NCBI RefSeq assembly: GCF_000002235.5
Contig: NW_022145611.1
Location: 8,624,242 to 8,688,241 of the forward strand
Direction: 5' to 3'
DNA length: 64,000 nt
DNA from: Strongylocentrotus purpuratus
Taxonomy: Eukaryota; Echinodermata; Echinoidea; Camarodonta; Strongylocentrotidae
The notes under the pieces were generated by a model. That model was not told where the DNA came from. It searched no databases and saw nothing but the letters and a program-made list of their open reading frames with translations. Of the stretch, positions 46,899-58,620 are shown one piece after another (position 1 is the first letter of the stretch; every line of letters starts with the position of its first letter). Made by a program: the position numbers and the translations under genes.

Positions 46899-47910
46899 TT
46901 TAAGACTTGCAATGATTCATTCATATGAATTATGCAAGTGAAAGAAGAAGGGATACCATCGAGCCTCATTCACACATAACACAGTAAACCACCTAAAAAC
47001 TTTGCCTCAGCAAAATAAAACTATTTTATGCCTCAAGGAAATGCAAGAGGGTTTTTTTTGTTTAAAGTAGCAACACCAAACATAAGTCAACTATGCATCC
47101 ATAGTATACTCAAATGACTGATCTTCATGTATATTGTGTTATGCTTTTAAAATCCCTTTATTTTGCTGTGGCATTTTTTAATAAATAGTTTATGAAGTTG
47201 TGTGTGAACGAGGTGTTAGAGTTTAAACAATGAGAGGGTTATCGAGGCAGTTGAGTTGATGAGAATGCAGTCATGAGAAATGAAGTGTCAGTTTGAAGAA
47301 CCATAAGGTTGAAAGCATTAGAGTTATACATATAACATTGCAAGGTCATCAGTGAACTGATGAAAATGTGACCTGCTACAAGGGTGTTAAGATTTCCAAA
47401 GGATTCTCTACTAAAAATTGAGATATAGACATACCAGTTGTCTGCATATGAATATATTTTCCTTTCAAAATTTAAAAAGTCTCCAGAAAGCATCAGATTT
47501 TGGGGGGTTGGGTGGTTCAAAATCTGTAACATATGCTTCAATATGTAAATATTTAAAAGGCTTCTGTATTTTCTGTCCATTGCCTTTGTCCTGAGGTATG
47601 AATTTTGAATAATACTCTAATTGTGGGTCACTGTATTGAGATGCTTTTCTTGGGAAATGAATAGATCATTTATTTTATCAAAGAATCAAATATCGATTAG
47701 AAAATAAACACACATCTATACAAGCTTTGAATTTACAAATTCTCTGATAAACCTAAAGAAAATATTTTCTTTATGAAAATCATGAGAAAGGGAGTAATCA
47801 CCTCATAAATTCTATAAATAAATTTATTCTTCCTGCGGCAAGTCACATTGAGATTATGCTCTACGAAAAGTGTAAGAAAAGAGACGAGGGCCCAGAACAC
47901 GTACCATTAC

Positions 47911-48005
47911 CTCTCCTGACCAGCTTAGGCATGCCCAGCTCGATGAAGAAGTTCTCCTCCTTCTCGTATTCCTCATCGTCGACCACAGAGACAGTGATGT
48001 ATTTC
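47911..48005 (-). CDS. SLC8A: Na+/Ca2+ exchanger (NCX) exon: CBD2 core, variable-region exon
   Basis: This 95-bp internal exon on the minus strand has one base completing a codon, 31 codons, then one base. It encodes K, YITVSVVDDEEYEKEENFF and IELGMPKLVRR. This matches the exon A segment of vertebrate NCX1 ('KTISVKVIDDEEYEKNKTFFLEIGEPRLVEMSE') in length and spacing. The acceptor TCTGCATCTCCCTCACAG is excellent and the donor is GAGAG|GTAATG. The 'VVDDEEYEKE' acidic turn sits where the second Calx-beta domain (CBD2) binds Ca2+. As I recall, the vertebrate A exon keeps 'DD' and the B exon has 'DR', so this copy should be Ca2+-binding. The incoming phase is 2, so the preceding exon, the large one expected above 64000, should end two bases into a codon. 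The domain acts in the cytosolic loop as a Ca2+ sensor. Skipping this exon would break the frame, unlike the next cassette. Confidence 0.93.
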
Positions 48006-49007
48006 CTGTGAGGGAGATGCAGACAGAGAGGATTTGGAAAAGGTTAATTACCCTATGTTTCTCTTGCAATGTTAATCTGATATGAGGATATTATATGGCT
48101 GGATAGATTTACCAATTTTATTTTTACCTAGTGATTTAAGCTCATTAAATACCCTGACTTTAAATCAAATGCAACTGATATTGTTTTGCTCATTAAACAC
48201 ATTGATCGATGTCTATATCTCTAATTTCAATTTCAATTCATGGGAGTGTATTCAGTAGGGGAACTTTAATATCCCATTGATTTTATTTCGTCTAATTAAT
48301 ATTGTACATCATAAAATTATTGACTATCCCCCCCCCCCCAATATGTCTTGCTTTAGCCATCATAATTATTATCATTACTATCATCACACTCATCATTGTA
48401 ATGCTGATTCTGTCCTTAATTTTTCCAACTATGATTATCTATATATATATACACAACACTTTTTTTTATATCCCAAAGCAGAATTGATAGAATAAAAAAG
48501 GTTTCACTGCTTTCTTGCATTCAAATATTAGTTTTCATACGACTTACAACAATATGTGTAATCAATATCTTCAAAAGAGAAGATATCATGAAATATCACT
48601 GATCAATTTATTGATAAAAGGAGTTTCATGAATCAGATCAGGTAAATATACATGTACTACGTGTCTCCTATAAATTAAGACAAAAGAATTTCATCAGCAT
48701 CTTTATCCCACCATTATGGGTAATTCAGTATACCAGTATACATTGAGAACTGTATACAGAACTAAAATATGTGCAAACATTACTCATCGATGTATGTGCA
48801 GAAAAACAGGTCAAGCATATTCCCCTTCACTATTTGCAAGGGGAAGGATGATGTATATATCAGAATGGCACTTAATAAATGCTCCAAATATTAATTGTAC
48901 GACTATGGGCAATTACATCGGTGGATATCGAGTGGGAGAGCAGTCAATAGCGCAACCACATTGTGGCTAAATTCTCCAATTACTTCTTGGAGGTACTTAA
49001 TTAAAGC

Positions 49008-49088
49008 TAATAATGATAATAACAATAATAGTAATAATAATAAAAATAGTAATAATAATAATAATAATAGTAGTAATAATAATAATAT
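49008..49088. repeat. (AAT)n microsatellite
   Basis: About 80 bp of AAT trinucleotides with AGT and GAT interruptions. Confidence 0.95.
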
Positions 49089-51924
49089 AGACAAAGTAGA
49101 CAAAAAAAATTTCAGAAAATATTCCTACAAAAATATGAGCAAAAGTCTTACATCCAATACATTTTGTAGCTTATTAAGCATTATCACGACATCTGTAATG
49201 TGCTGGATGCAAGGTTGTCACATGCATATTGCGCAATTTATTAACTAGATCTTTCCATTGATAGCATCTATTTTGTTTTAAATTGGTGGAATTAATATGA
49301 TAAGTGGTGGATAATTTTGCTTTGAATACTCTAACATCTCATTTGAAGCATTCAAAATGATGTATGTACAAAAAAAAAAAAAAATCATATACATGTTCAT
49401 ATAATTAGCACCTTCACACAATACTCAATTGTGTTTGTTTGATGAGGGCCTAGGGATATTCTGGTCTTGACATTCTCATTAGATTAAAGAATGGATACTG
49501 TGCGAACAAAACAAGAAAGTAGTTCTGCCGGCTATAGGCTTCTGGAAAACCAATCTAGAAGATGCAGGATTTCCTATGCGAACACAACTATTGATTGCTT
49601 ACAAATTCCCAGCAGAAATAATTAGCCTCATCCTGCTATTTTCTAATCCATAAAAAACCCTGCATAATGCACAATACATAATCTCCATACAGGCCAATGT
49701 CCAAAGCGTGACAGAAGTCATTGTGTTTTGGATGCATTCATTTTCATTACCATGCTTAGAGTATGCCGTAATAATGCAATAATGATCATTATCTGCAGCC
49801 GTCTTAGAGCATTACGCATAAGGATAGTATTAAACCAGTTTGACAGGATTGTGGTATAAAAGCTCATCTCATTAGTTAATTTGCCTAAGGGTAATGAAAT
49901 TCAAGATGAGAATTATCAGCAGCTAGATACCGGGGTGGTGAATTTTGCAAGGGGCAAGTTAACATGCAAATGACCGACTGAATTTGTTGATATGCCCAAG
50001 GTAATGCTGGATTAAACCCATCAGAAATGCACGCTTCGTGAAAAAGAAACAGTCTCCAATTAATCATGTACATGTATATTCATAACACTTCAGATTTTTT
50101 GGGGGGTGTATTTGTCAGTTCTTTTTTTATTATTATAGTGTCAAGGGCATTAAAAATGTCTTGGAACACAAATCAATTCATGTAAGATTAGGAAATGGGA
50201 GGCTAGAAATTTAAAATGAAATTGAAATCATCTAATGATGTCAACAGAATTCAATAATGACCAAGGAAGAATTCTTGATCATTCATGCGAGGTATACATG
50301 TCTTCAAGGCTTCTTGGCAGACAGTCTCCATTACAGTGAAGACAATGTATTGCTGTTGTTTTCTCTCATGTATACGGTAGGTCTATGATGTAGGGCCTAT
50401 GACCATCAGACCCATGTGGTAGACTCATTATAATTGAAGGTCTATCATCACAAATATGACAAGTCAAAGCTGCATGCATCTCTATGCTTGCCACAGAGTC
50501 TCTAGACGTAATATACGCTATATATCTTTAGAGAATCGAGAGCCACAAAAAGAATTCATATTCCTAAACAAGCAAATATGCACTTCAACCCTCAAATAAT
50601 ATGGATTTAATAAAAATCACTTTTATTGATTGTAAGAAGGAAAAATATGTCATTCTATCGATGCCGTTTCTGTACTGTGGTGGTGTAAATCAATAAGATT
50701 TTGGTATTGTATCTAATATTTTGGGACAAAGATAGGCTTTCTTCTTGAAATTTAAGTGAATAGAATTTAATCTAATTGGTTTATTAAAAACAATATGACA
50801 TTAGGCTCAAGACTGACATCAATTATTAATACAAACTAAACAAATTGCATTACATAAATATACAAAAGATATTATAATAATGGTATTAAACATTATAAAT
50901 CAATATTATATAAGATTTAGAATTGTATATGCATAAGTAAATAAATTCAAAAGAGGTAAAGGGATTTTCGATTCAGGTAGCTTGGTATATTACTTGTATC
51001 AAGCTCAAGAACCAAAAAGGACAAAGACTGAGACTTGTCTCACAAATTGCTATTGCTGGTACATGCCTGTAATTAACAGTTGTATCCATGCAGCGTGACA
51101 TCGTCTTCAAAGTAAACTGTGAATTGACATTAAAACATGTTCCTGAAACTGTAAATTGATGTAAATTACCGTAAATTGCTCATATGAGTAGTAGCGCACA
51201 CAACGGGCTTTCCCCCTTATTTTGCTTTCATTCAAGCGTACAATAGCACATACATACATCTAGAGCATAAGTTAATTTGTAATATTGTAAAATCCTAATA
51301 CAGTAATTTGCAAAATGCTACAAACAACACGAGTATGTGCTCATTCAATTAGGAGTGACTGACATGTTTAAAATACCATACATTACAGACCCAACGGAAA
51401 AGAACTCGCAATACACTTCTGTTTTCATAGTTAAAATATTTCATGTCCCATTTGTCTTTGCGGCCAGCTCGTAGATACAGATACATGCAAAACACATGGA
51501 GTCAGTCACACACACTCCATCTGCATGTGATGCTTCTTAACAAGTTACACATCTCATCAAGGCTACTACTTCATACATTCAGCATTGAACGATTTAACAG
51601 TTTTCTCCTTGCTGAGGGAGAGTTAGATTGCACTCAATCAATTAGAGTCCACTTTGACCATCTGACCACCACACCTTATAGAGCCATATAAAGAATTAGG
51701 TTAAGAAGGAGAAGCCTTTTAAATGATTAGTGAATTATTAGGAGACTGAGAATGGCCATCAATACTGGTGATGAAATTTGGACCAATTAGTTAGATATTC
51801 ATGAATAGGAGGAATAATGGTTACAGGAGACCACATCATCACTTAATGTATCCTGTAGAGACTAATTTGCCAAGAGATACAAGCTACATGAGCGAATCTT
51901 TCCTGATGATCTTCATACTCAATA

Positions 51925-52224
51925 GGCCTGTTTTCATCAGCTCAAGTTTGCCAAATTACCCGCTATTTTAACTATTCCGATCACAAATTATCCAGCTAAT
52001 TTGCGTCTTCATCAGCCCGCAGTTGCAATTAGTGGGATATTTGGTCGAGAAAATATCCTGAGAAATGTTGGTCTTGTTTCCAAAATATCCCGCTATTTCC
52101 CAAAGAGCGGGCTAATTTTTGCCCGTTCAAGCTAGTTTGCAATGAGCGTATCGGTCTGGTGAAGACGCAATTTCGAGCTTCGGGATAATATCCCGAGGCA
52201 AACTCGAGCTGATGAGGACAGGCA
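51925..52224. mobile_element. 300-bp inverted-repeat element with nested second stem
   Basis: The outer ends GGCCTGTTTTCATCAGCTCA and its inverted partner match at 24 of 28 positions, with TA on each outer side (51923-51924 and 52225-52226). A second inverted pair lies inside, AATTTGCGTCTTCATCAG (about 52000) against CTGGTGAAGACGCAATTT (about 52156). Between and beside them are repeated AAATATCCCGCTATTT/GGGATATT words. The whole could fold into a long two-tier hairpin. It is non-coding. Confidence 0.75.
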
Positions 52225-53089
52225 TAAGGTCAAGGTTTGGTCTATTATTCATCATACATCCTATACACATTAATTAGCAAAATGCAACAAACAACAGGAG
52301 AGAATCCTTCCTAATAAAATAAACTTTCCATGTGAGGGCTAGCTCCATCTTCCTTTAATCTGTGTGATAACTGTCATTAATATTTGATCAGGTATGAAGC
52401 ACTGGGATCTAAACGAGGTTCTAGAGCCATGTTCACACAACTGCCTAATCTCTGAAAGAAGTGTTTGAAGATTTACAGGGCGAACAAAATTTGGAGTATC
52501 CATGCGAAAAGTAGGACATCAGAGGCGTTATTCTCGTAAAGAGTGAAAGAGTTTGTGTGGCAATGGTAGTGTGAATAATGTGGGAAAATTACTACAAGAA
52601 ATATAGGCTAGTTGGCCGAAGTGAGGTGTCAGTACATGACCTCAGAGATTAAGAGTGGACAGGCATAGTAAAAACTCATGGACTGTGATCAGTGTGTGCA
52701 CGAATATTCATTCGCAAACATTCCCATCAGGGAATGATGCTAGAATGATGCCAGATTATTTCAATCTATCAGATTACTATTTTCTTGAAGTTAGGTAATC
52801 CAGAGTGATGCATAAAGTCTATCTTTTAGAAAAGCAGTATCTGAAAGATTAGAAGTAATCAAATGAGTGATTAAGCACGTATCAACAAAAAGAAGACACC
52901 ATTTTCAAGAAAAAGTGATGTTAAAGCAATCCATAATAATCCAATACTAATCTAGGTATTATATCTTCTATAAACCTGTTTTCTGGAATGCTAATTACTA
53001 ATGTGCATTAAAAGAAGAAATTAAAGGGAGACCTCCTTGAAAATAGGTGATTTGTAATGAGAACACAGCTCCGGAGGTGTTTGAAAAGG

Positions 53090-53240
53090 ATGCTGTGAAG
53101 CTGCTGCAGTAAGCGCCAATGTGACAAGAATATGCCTGATTGCCTGCGACGACGACTGTCTGGGCCAAATTGGAGGGTGAATTGTGATTAATAGCACCTC
53201 ACTTGAGTGGGTTGGGGATGGATTTCCACCCTCGTGTGTG
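53090..53240. other. GC-richer intronic block
   Basis: A non-repetitive stretch with CpG-containing words (GCGACGACGACTG) inside AT-rich intron. No splice-supported exon in the exchanger frame is visible. It is a possible cis-regulatory element, on composition only. Confidence 0.25.
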
Positions 53241-55239
53241 TGAAGTCAAAGGCTTGTTTAATCTTAAGAGGCAAGAAGACTACATTTCAAACACGTACAA
53301 GAGAATCCACAATGTACTTGTCATTTTGATTTTCAAAAAATGGGTGGAATGAATGAGTCATGCTCTCATTGCTTGAGAGATGCATCAATATTTAATAAAA
53401 GCAACATTTTGAGAATTCAAAATAAATTCAAACGAAAGAATTAATCCTTTCAGTGCCATACATATACATGGCTTTAAGCTGCAACCTTTTTCTTTATGTT
53501 GTATTTCATATCCCTTTTTTTTTTAACCCCGAATATCTTCATTGATTTGATATGGTTTATGAATTATGATGGTAGGTACATACTCTGGTACACTGTTTGT
53601 ATAAAGAAATATAATGAAAAATGGAAGTACAGGTGTATATTGGAAAAATGATTTTGCAGTATGTACTTTGAATTCTTTAAATTATATTACATTGCACTCA
53701 CAGCAAGTAGTTTTCGGGGGTCAAATTCAAACAACAGATTTGGGTTGATCATCAATTGCTTATAACCTTAAAAAAATACTCCTTCAAAAAAACCTGCTTA
53801 TTTTTAAATAATTACATTCAAACATGAATTGAAAACAAAACTTCATCACATGGGTAAAAGAATGCCATCGATGTCAAAAACTTGGAGACATGCTTAATGA
53901 CGATTGTCAATCATAATATTTATCATCTCCTTTTTATTTATGCACTAGCGCAAAGGTCTGATGGATGTGTATTAATAAAGTGTCTGGAAGAACGACTTGT
54001 TGTTTGTTTAAACATGATTCATGGTTCAAAGGTTTGTTGCTGTACACCAGACATTGTTTAAATAGTCTTTTTTTTATGAAAATAAGAGAAATTGAAGTAA
54101 CTAATACAAGAAAAAGTAAATTGAAGAATCCTTATCAAGTACCTGTCATTCTTCCATCTCATTTCATCATGTTTTTATCACAATGGCATTCTTTCCTACA
54201 TGCATTTTTATTTAACTTTCATGTTCCTTTTTTCTGTCGCGTTTCATTCTTGGAATTAGACTACTCAGAAATTCCTCAACTTTATGTTTCATAATTGTAA
54301 TAGTGACATTACTATTATGAAACTATAATATTTTGTTTCTCCAAAATGGATTGGTATGTTTAAAAAGGATGCCATCTGTAAATGTCAAAATGTTATTTAG
54401 TTTCATTACAAAGAAAGAACAAATGCTTCTTGGAAAGAATACCATATGTTACTGTTGATTTTTCACCATCTCATTTCGTGAATAATGCAGGTTATCTTTG
54501 ATATCAAGTAAGGTGGCTATGAAAAAATGAATCCATATTATCATGTCTTGAGAAGTAGAAAAAGAATAAATATTCTCTTTCCACCCAGAATACATCATCT
54601 GCTAATGAAATAAGTATGCAATATCATTTTTCAGCACAGTTTCTTCATAGATTTAATTTCTCTCTCAGCAAATACTCTTTCTTTTGTATCAGTACATGTA
54701 TGCACAGGATCATAAAGAAGGTCTTTTGAGCCCTTCAGTCAATCTGCTTTGCATTATTCATTACTTGTCTCATCATGGATTTTGTAATCCTTAAAGTATA
54801 TATATTGTATCGGCGATAATTATACATCCTTGTACACATTTTTCCCATTTTAGAGTATGACACTGTATTTCTTGAATGGAGTTATTTAACCACATAAATA
54901 TAACAAATAATTTAAAACATCTGGTGACATCCAAGACATTTTTTTGTTTTGTTTTGTTTTACTCTTTACAAGAAAATTATTTCTTTATAAATTAAATCTA
55001 TTTAGATGATAAACAAAGATATTACACATGTATATATCCTAAAAATTGACATTTGCAAATTGTACTATAATGGCTTTGAATGCATGTTGATTAATTTGTG
55101 CAGGTTGGCATTTCTGTATATCCATACATCCCTTTAATCCGATATCCAAGTGATAGGCCTCTTCTGCCACACAGTAAATGATGGGGAGCGAACCTGTGAA
55201 AGGTTGAACAGGACGGCAGAGTCGTCAGCTCTGATTGAA

Positions 55240-55760
55240 TTATGGATGTGGTCTGTGGATCAGCATGGGAGCCGATCAATTTACTCCCCCATCGCAGCTT
55301 GCTAAACACACGGGTAGGGGCAAGATGGTGAGGGGGCATGACCAGTGATTGATGTGATGTGGGGTGCACAGATACTATGATGGAGGCACGGGTAAGGTCG
55401 AGGAAGTGTCAGATAGAATGAGGCCTTATCAATTTACTCCCCCATCGCAGTTTGCTAAACACACAGGGGTAGGGGCAAGACGGTGAGGGGGCGTGACCAG
55501 TGATTGACCTGGAATGGGGGTGCAAATGCAAATTGACAGGGTATATGTAATGTTGAAGAAAAGTGATGGGAGACTATCAATTCACTCTCCTACCACAGCT
55601 TTCTAAACTCATAGGGATGGGGGGTAAGAGGATGAGGGGGCATGACTAGTGATTGATGTGACATGGGGTGCAAAGACACTGTGATAGGGGTAGAAGAAGG
55701 GCATGACCACCAGTCAATCTGTGATGGGGTACAGAGTACAGTGTGGGGGGTAGGGGTGAG
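55240..55760. repeat. ~150-bp minisatellite, three to four copies
   Basis: 'ATCAATTTACTCCCCCATCG' starts near 55275 and 55428, with a diverged form near 55576 (periods 153 and 148). Each is followed by 'GCTAAACACACRGG', 'TAGGGGCAAGA.GGTGAGGGG' and 'CATGACCAGTGATTGA'. The fourth copy (from about 55690) is partial. Confidence 0.9.
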
Positions 55761-56199
55761 CAACTAAATGGCAGGACCACCACCTCAGTGAAATAAGCAA
55801 AGTGTTCAGGATTAAGTTTTTTTTTTTATAAGTATGACGAGTACACCATTTGGGGGCATGATATGCGATTGATCAAACAAGGGGTTGAAAGACTTTGGAA
55901 AAGAGGCACACCAAAGAGAGGTCAGGAGCAACTGGGCAAAGATAGGTTGAGTGTATCATTAACCCTCAAAATACTGCTGTTATATTTAATGCAACAAATT
56001 TCCAATTTATGTAACAAAGACCTCTAGATGTGTGTTTAACTATAAAAGAAAAACACATCATATCGAACGATTGATCATAAAGAGGGTACATGTATATATA
56101 CATGCAGCCTACAACATGTGAGCGCTCATTTCGATGACGGTCACAGCATCTCATATATCACTGATAAAGGGTTTGTAGATATTCACAGACAGTGATGTA

Positions 56200-56900
56200 T
56201 GGTGAAAGAGTGGAGGGTCAGTGACAGGAAAGAAAGGATGATATATCATACTTCAGAGACAACTATATCATGAAAAATACATACTCAAAGGTTGCAGAAA
56301 ATGTAGAACATGATAAAATAAGGAAGATCTACAGTACCTTTGAAAAAAAAAATGAAATTGCAGAAAAACACAGGAGAATTGCGCTTCAATTGCAAAACAT
56401 ACATCTCATGAAGATGTGGAAGAACTAAACAATTGGTGAACCACTCAAGGATTGTGAAGGAAAACAATGATGGTAAAGAAGGGAGATATTATCATTACAA
56501 TAGAAGAAAGAAGTGGCAAAACATTATGACAAACTAGTGAAATTGTGGAATAACTAGAAAAAAAACTCTGAATGATTCAATTGACGATAAACCATGAGAG
56601 GAAACACATCAAATAGAATAAGAGTGAAAATGCAACAAAGAAGTGAAATTATCTCAATATGAAAATGTGGATTAACTAGAAATATTTTGAGAAGAAGATA
56701 ACTTGACCCAGCTTAACAGAATGAAATTGCCTAACATACGATGATTATAATGATACAAATGAAGAAGAAAAAAATTAATGGAGATACACTCGTAAGAATG
56801 AAAGCGTGAGTGCCATAAAAAGAATTTAAATAGAGAGAAAATGCCAAACACACAAATCTTAGAAAGATGTGAAAGAACTGAAAAATATTTGAATGATTTG
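56200..56900. repeat. Possible very degenerate tandem array
   Basis: Loose recurrences of 'GAAATTG(C/T)(A/G)GAA', 'GATGTG(G/A)AAGAACT', 'AACTAGAAA' and 'GAATGATT' are spaced about 130-170 bp apart. The similarity is at the edge of what can be judged by eye. Confidence 0.3.
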
Positions 56901-57365
56901 TCATTAAAGGTCTGGTTGCCCTCTGAGTATTCGACCTTATGATTAGGTAGAATGTATTCAAATGTATGCTAACTGTCAATTAATCACACCATGTTACCAC
57001 CATATGAATCCATGCATGTAAAGACTTTATCGCGCTGTCAGGAGACCTGCATTTTAATGCATTTTAATGCATATGACTCATGTCGTTCAGTGTGAACCTC
57101 CTAATCACAACTTCCTGTGACGGAAGATGCAAAAAATTATTTGCTTGTTCTTAAATTGTGCTTCATTCCTTTCTCCCCATCTCTTCAGTAAAAAGAATAC
57201 AAAGGAATTGAGAGAAATCTAGCTCTGTAAAGTTCAAAAAGAGCTTTAGAAATGAAGAAAATAATCTAATAAAAGAATCATACAGAAAATAGGCCCACTT
57301 TAGCATAGGCACATATGGGGCTTTAGTGACCAAAATGCTTTTTTTTTTTTTATAAAGAAACTGTG

Positions 57366-57540
57366 TCTCTCCCCGACTCTCTCACTCCTTCTTTCTCTAT
57401 TCACTCTCTCCATCAATCTTCTCATCCCCACCCCCCCCCCCTCCATAACATTATCCCATTTTTTTCTTCCTCCTTTGGCTATTCCCCCACTATTCCCCCT
57501 ATGCCACAGCTCCCCTTTCTCTCTCTCTCTCTCTCTCTTC
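57366..57540. repeat. Pyrimidine-rich tract with short (TC)n
   Basis: CT-rich sequence with a C-run at 57431-57440 and about 12 TC units at 57516-57538. Confidence 0.85.
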
Positions 57541-58167
57541 CATATTTGTCAATTGACATTTCATTATCTTCAACATATAACTCCTCATATATGAATTATT
57601 AAAAAGAATTATATTAAGGCTTGGGTTTCATTCAAATTTAAAAGAACATTTGGAAATAAAATCAATGCAGTATATATTTGACCTACTTTGCAAGCAAAGA
57701 ATTTCTCCCTCCCTTATCTACCCTCTCCTTAGATTACTTTATAAAGAGCTGACCGTGCATAGCATTAGCACATGCACTGTTCGCTTAATTTTGTTCACAT
57801 GAATAGCTTTCAAAATCACTTTTTGCAGCTGGCAACATCATTAAGCATGTGCAATGAAGACATCCATGCTTCTTCTTCTAATTAAATGTCAACTGGGGAC
57901 AGGGGTTAAAATATTGCATGCAGCATGAAAATGTACATGTGGGATCAGGCATACATGTACAGCATTAAATCATCAGATTTAAAAAGATGAATTATAATCA
58001 TGGAGGGCACTGATCATGTTGGATTTCTGATATGAAACTATATATTGAATCACTTTCTCTCTCATGATGATTAACAAATCATACAGTCATTTCTGGCCCA
58101 TATCAGATGTCCCTGTTTTGTTTCTTCATCATAGCATTTTGAGAATTGTGGACGGGTAGGGGGCTGT

Positions 58168-58170
<3 letters not shown>

Positions 58171-58202
<32 letters not shown>

Positions 58203-58280
58203 GTAAAGCGCTTAGGCACGTCGTTGGATCGGTGTATTGAGCGCTATATAAAAAAAATGGATTATTATTATTATTATTAC
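58171..58280. repeat. (TA)n plus dispersed-repeat tail 'TAAAGCGCTTAGG...GCGCTATATAAA' and (ATT)n
   Basis: About 15 TA units are followed by TGTAAAGCGCTTAGGCACG, TTGAGCGCTATATAAAA and ATTATTATTATT. This is a typical 3' tail of an invertebrate SINE/LINE family ending in a microsatellite. A weaker 'TAAAGCGCTTG' lies near 17238. Confidence 0.65.
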
Positions 58281-58408
58281 CCAATATGCACATCAAAGAT
58301 ATACCTGTAATTCTTTCAGAACTTCATAAGCATCCTTTTAGGCTTGCAATATCTCCTAATTTTTCAGACTGTAAATTTATAATAAATCTGTTGGATTCTA
58401 CATAGAAG

Positions 58409-58620
58409 TGTTGTAGTCCAGTGGTTTAAGCACTTGAATTGAAATTCAAAGGTCGTGGTTTGATCCCCGATACGGCACTAATATCCTTTGGCAAGGCATT
58501 AATCTTCACTTTTCAAACTTGACCCAGGTGAGGTAAGTGGGTACCTGGCAGGGATTAATTCCTTGAATTGCTAGAGTGATGTAATGGCAGCTAGGCTAAA
58601 GCCGGAGTAATAATTAGTGC
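58409..58620 (+). mobile_element. tRNA-derived SINE, near full length
   Basis: The A-box region 'TTGTAGTCCAGTGGTTTAAG' and B box 'GGTTTGATCCCC' are spaced as in tRNA. The body follows with 'GGCAAGGCATTAATCTTCAC', 'GACCCAGGTGAGGTAAGTGG' and 'GTACCTGGCAGGGATTAATT', and the end is 'GCTAAAGCCGGAGTAATAAT'. It is the same family as the reverse copy at 33350-33580. Confidence 0.87.

Larger units (their letters stand above)
40085..47910 (-). other. NCX intron, about 7.8 kb
   Basis: This intron lies between the CBD2 exon ending at 47911 and the basic cassette. It holds TC tracts (40954-40977, 42886-42967, 43014-43069, 43309-43351), the hairpin element 42114-42219, the 516-bp element 43692-44207, the second copy of the 7985 inverted repeat, a degenerate tandem array 44930-45480 and an 85-bp duplication 45915-46085. 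No alternative version of the 47911 exon was found, although mutually exclusive exons occur here in vertebrate NCX1. The intervals 41000-42090, 46100-46800 and 46900-47900 show nothing nameable. Confidence 0.7.

Noticed and set aside
58171-58204. Promoter-like TATA stretch
   Set aside because: It is a (TA)n microsatellite beside a dispersed-repeat tail, with no adjacent gene start.
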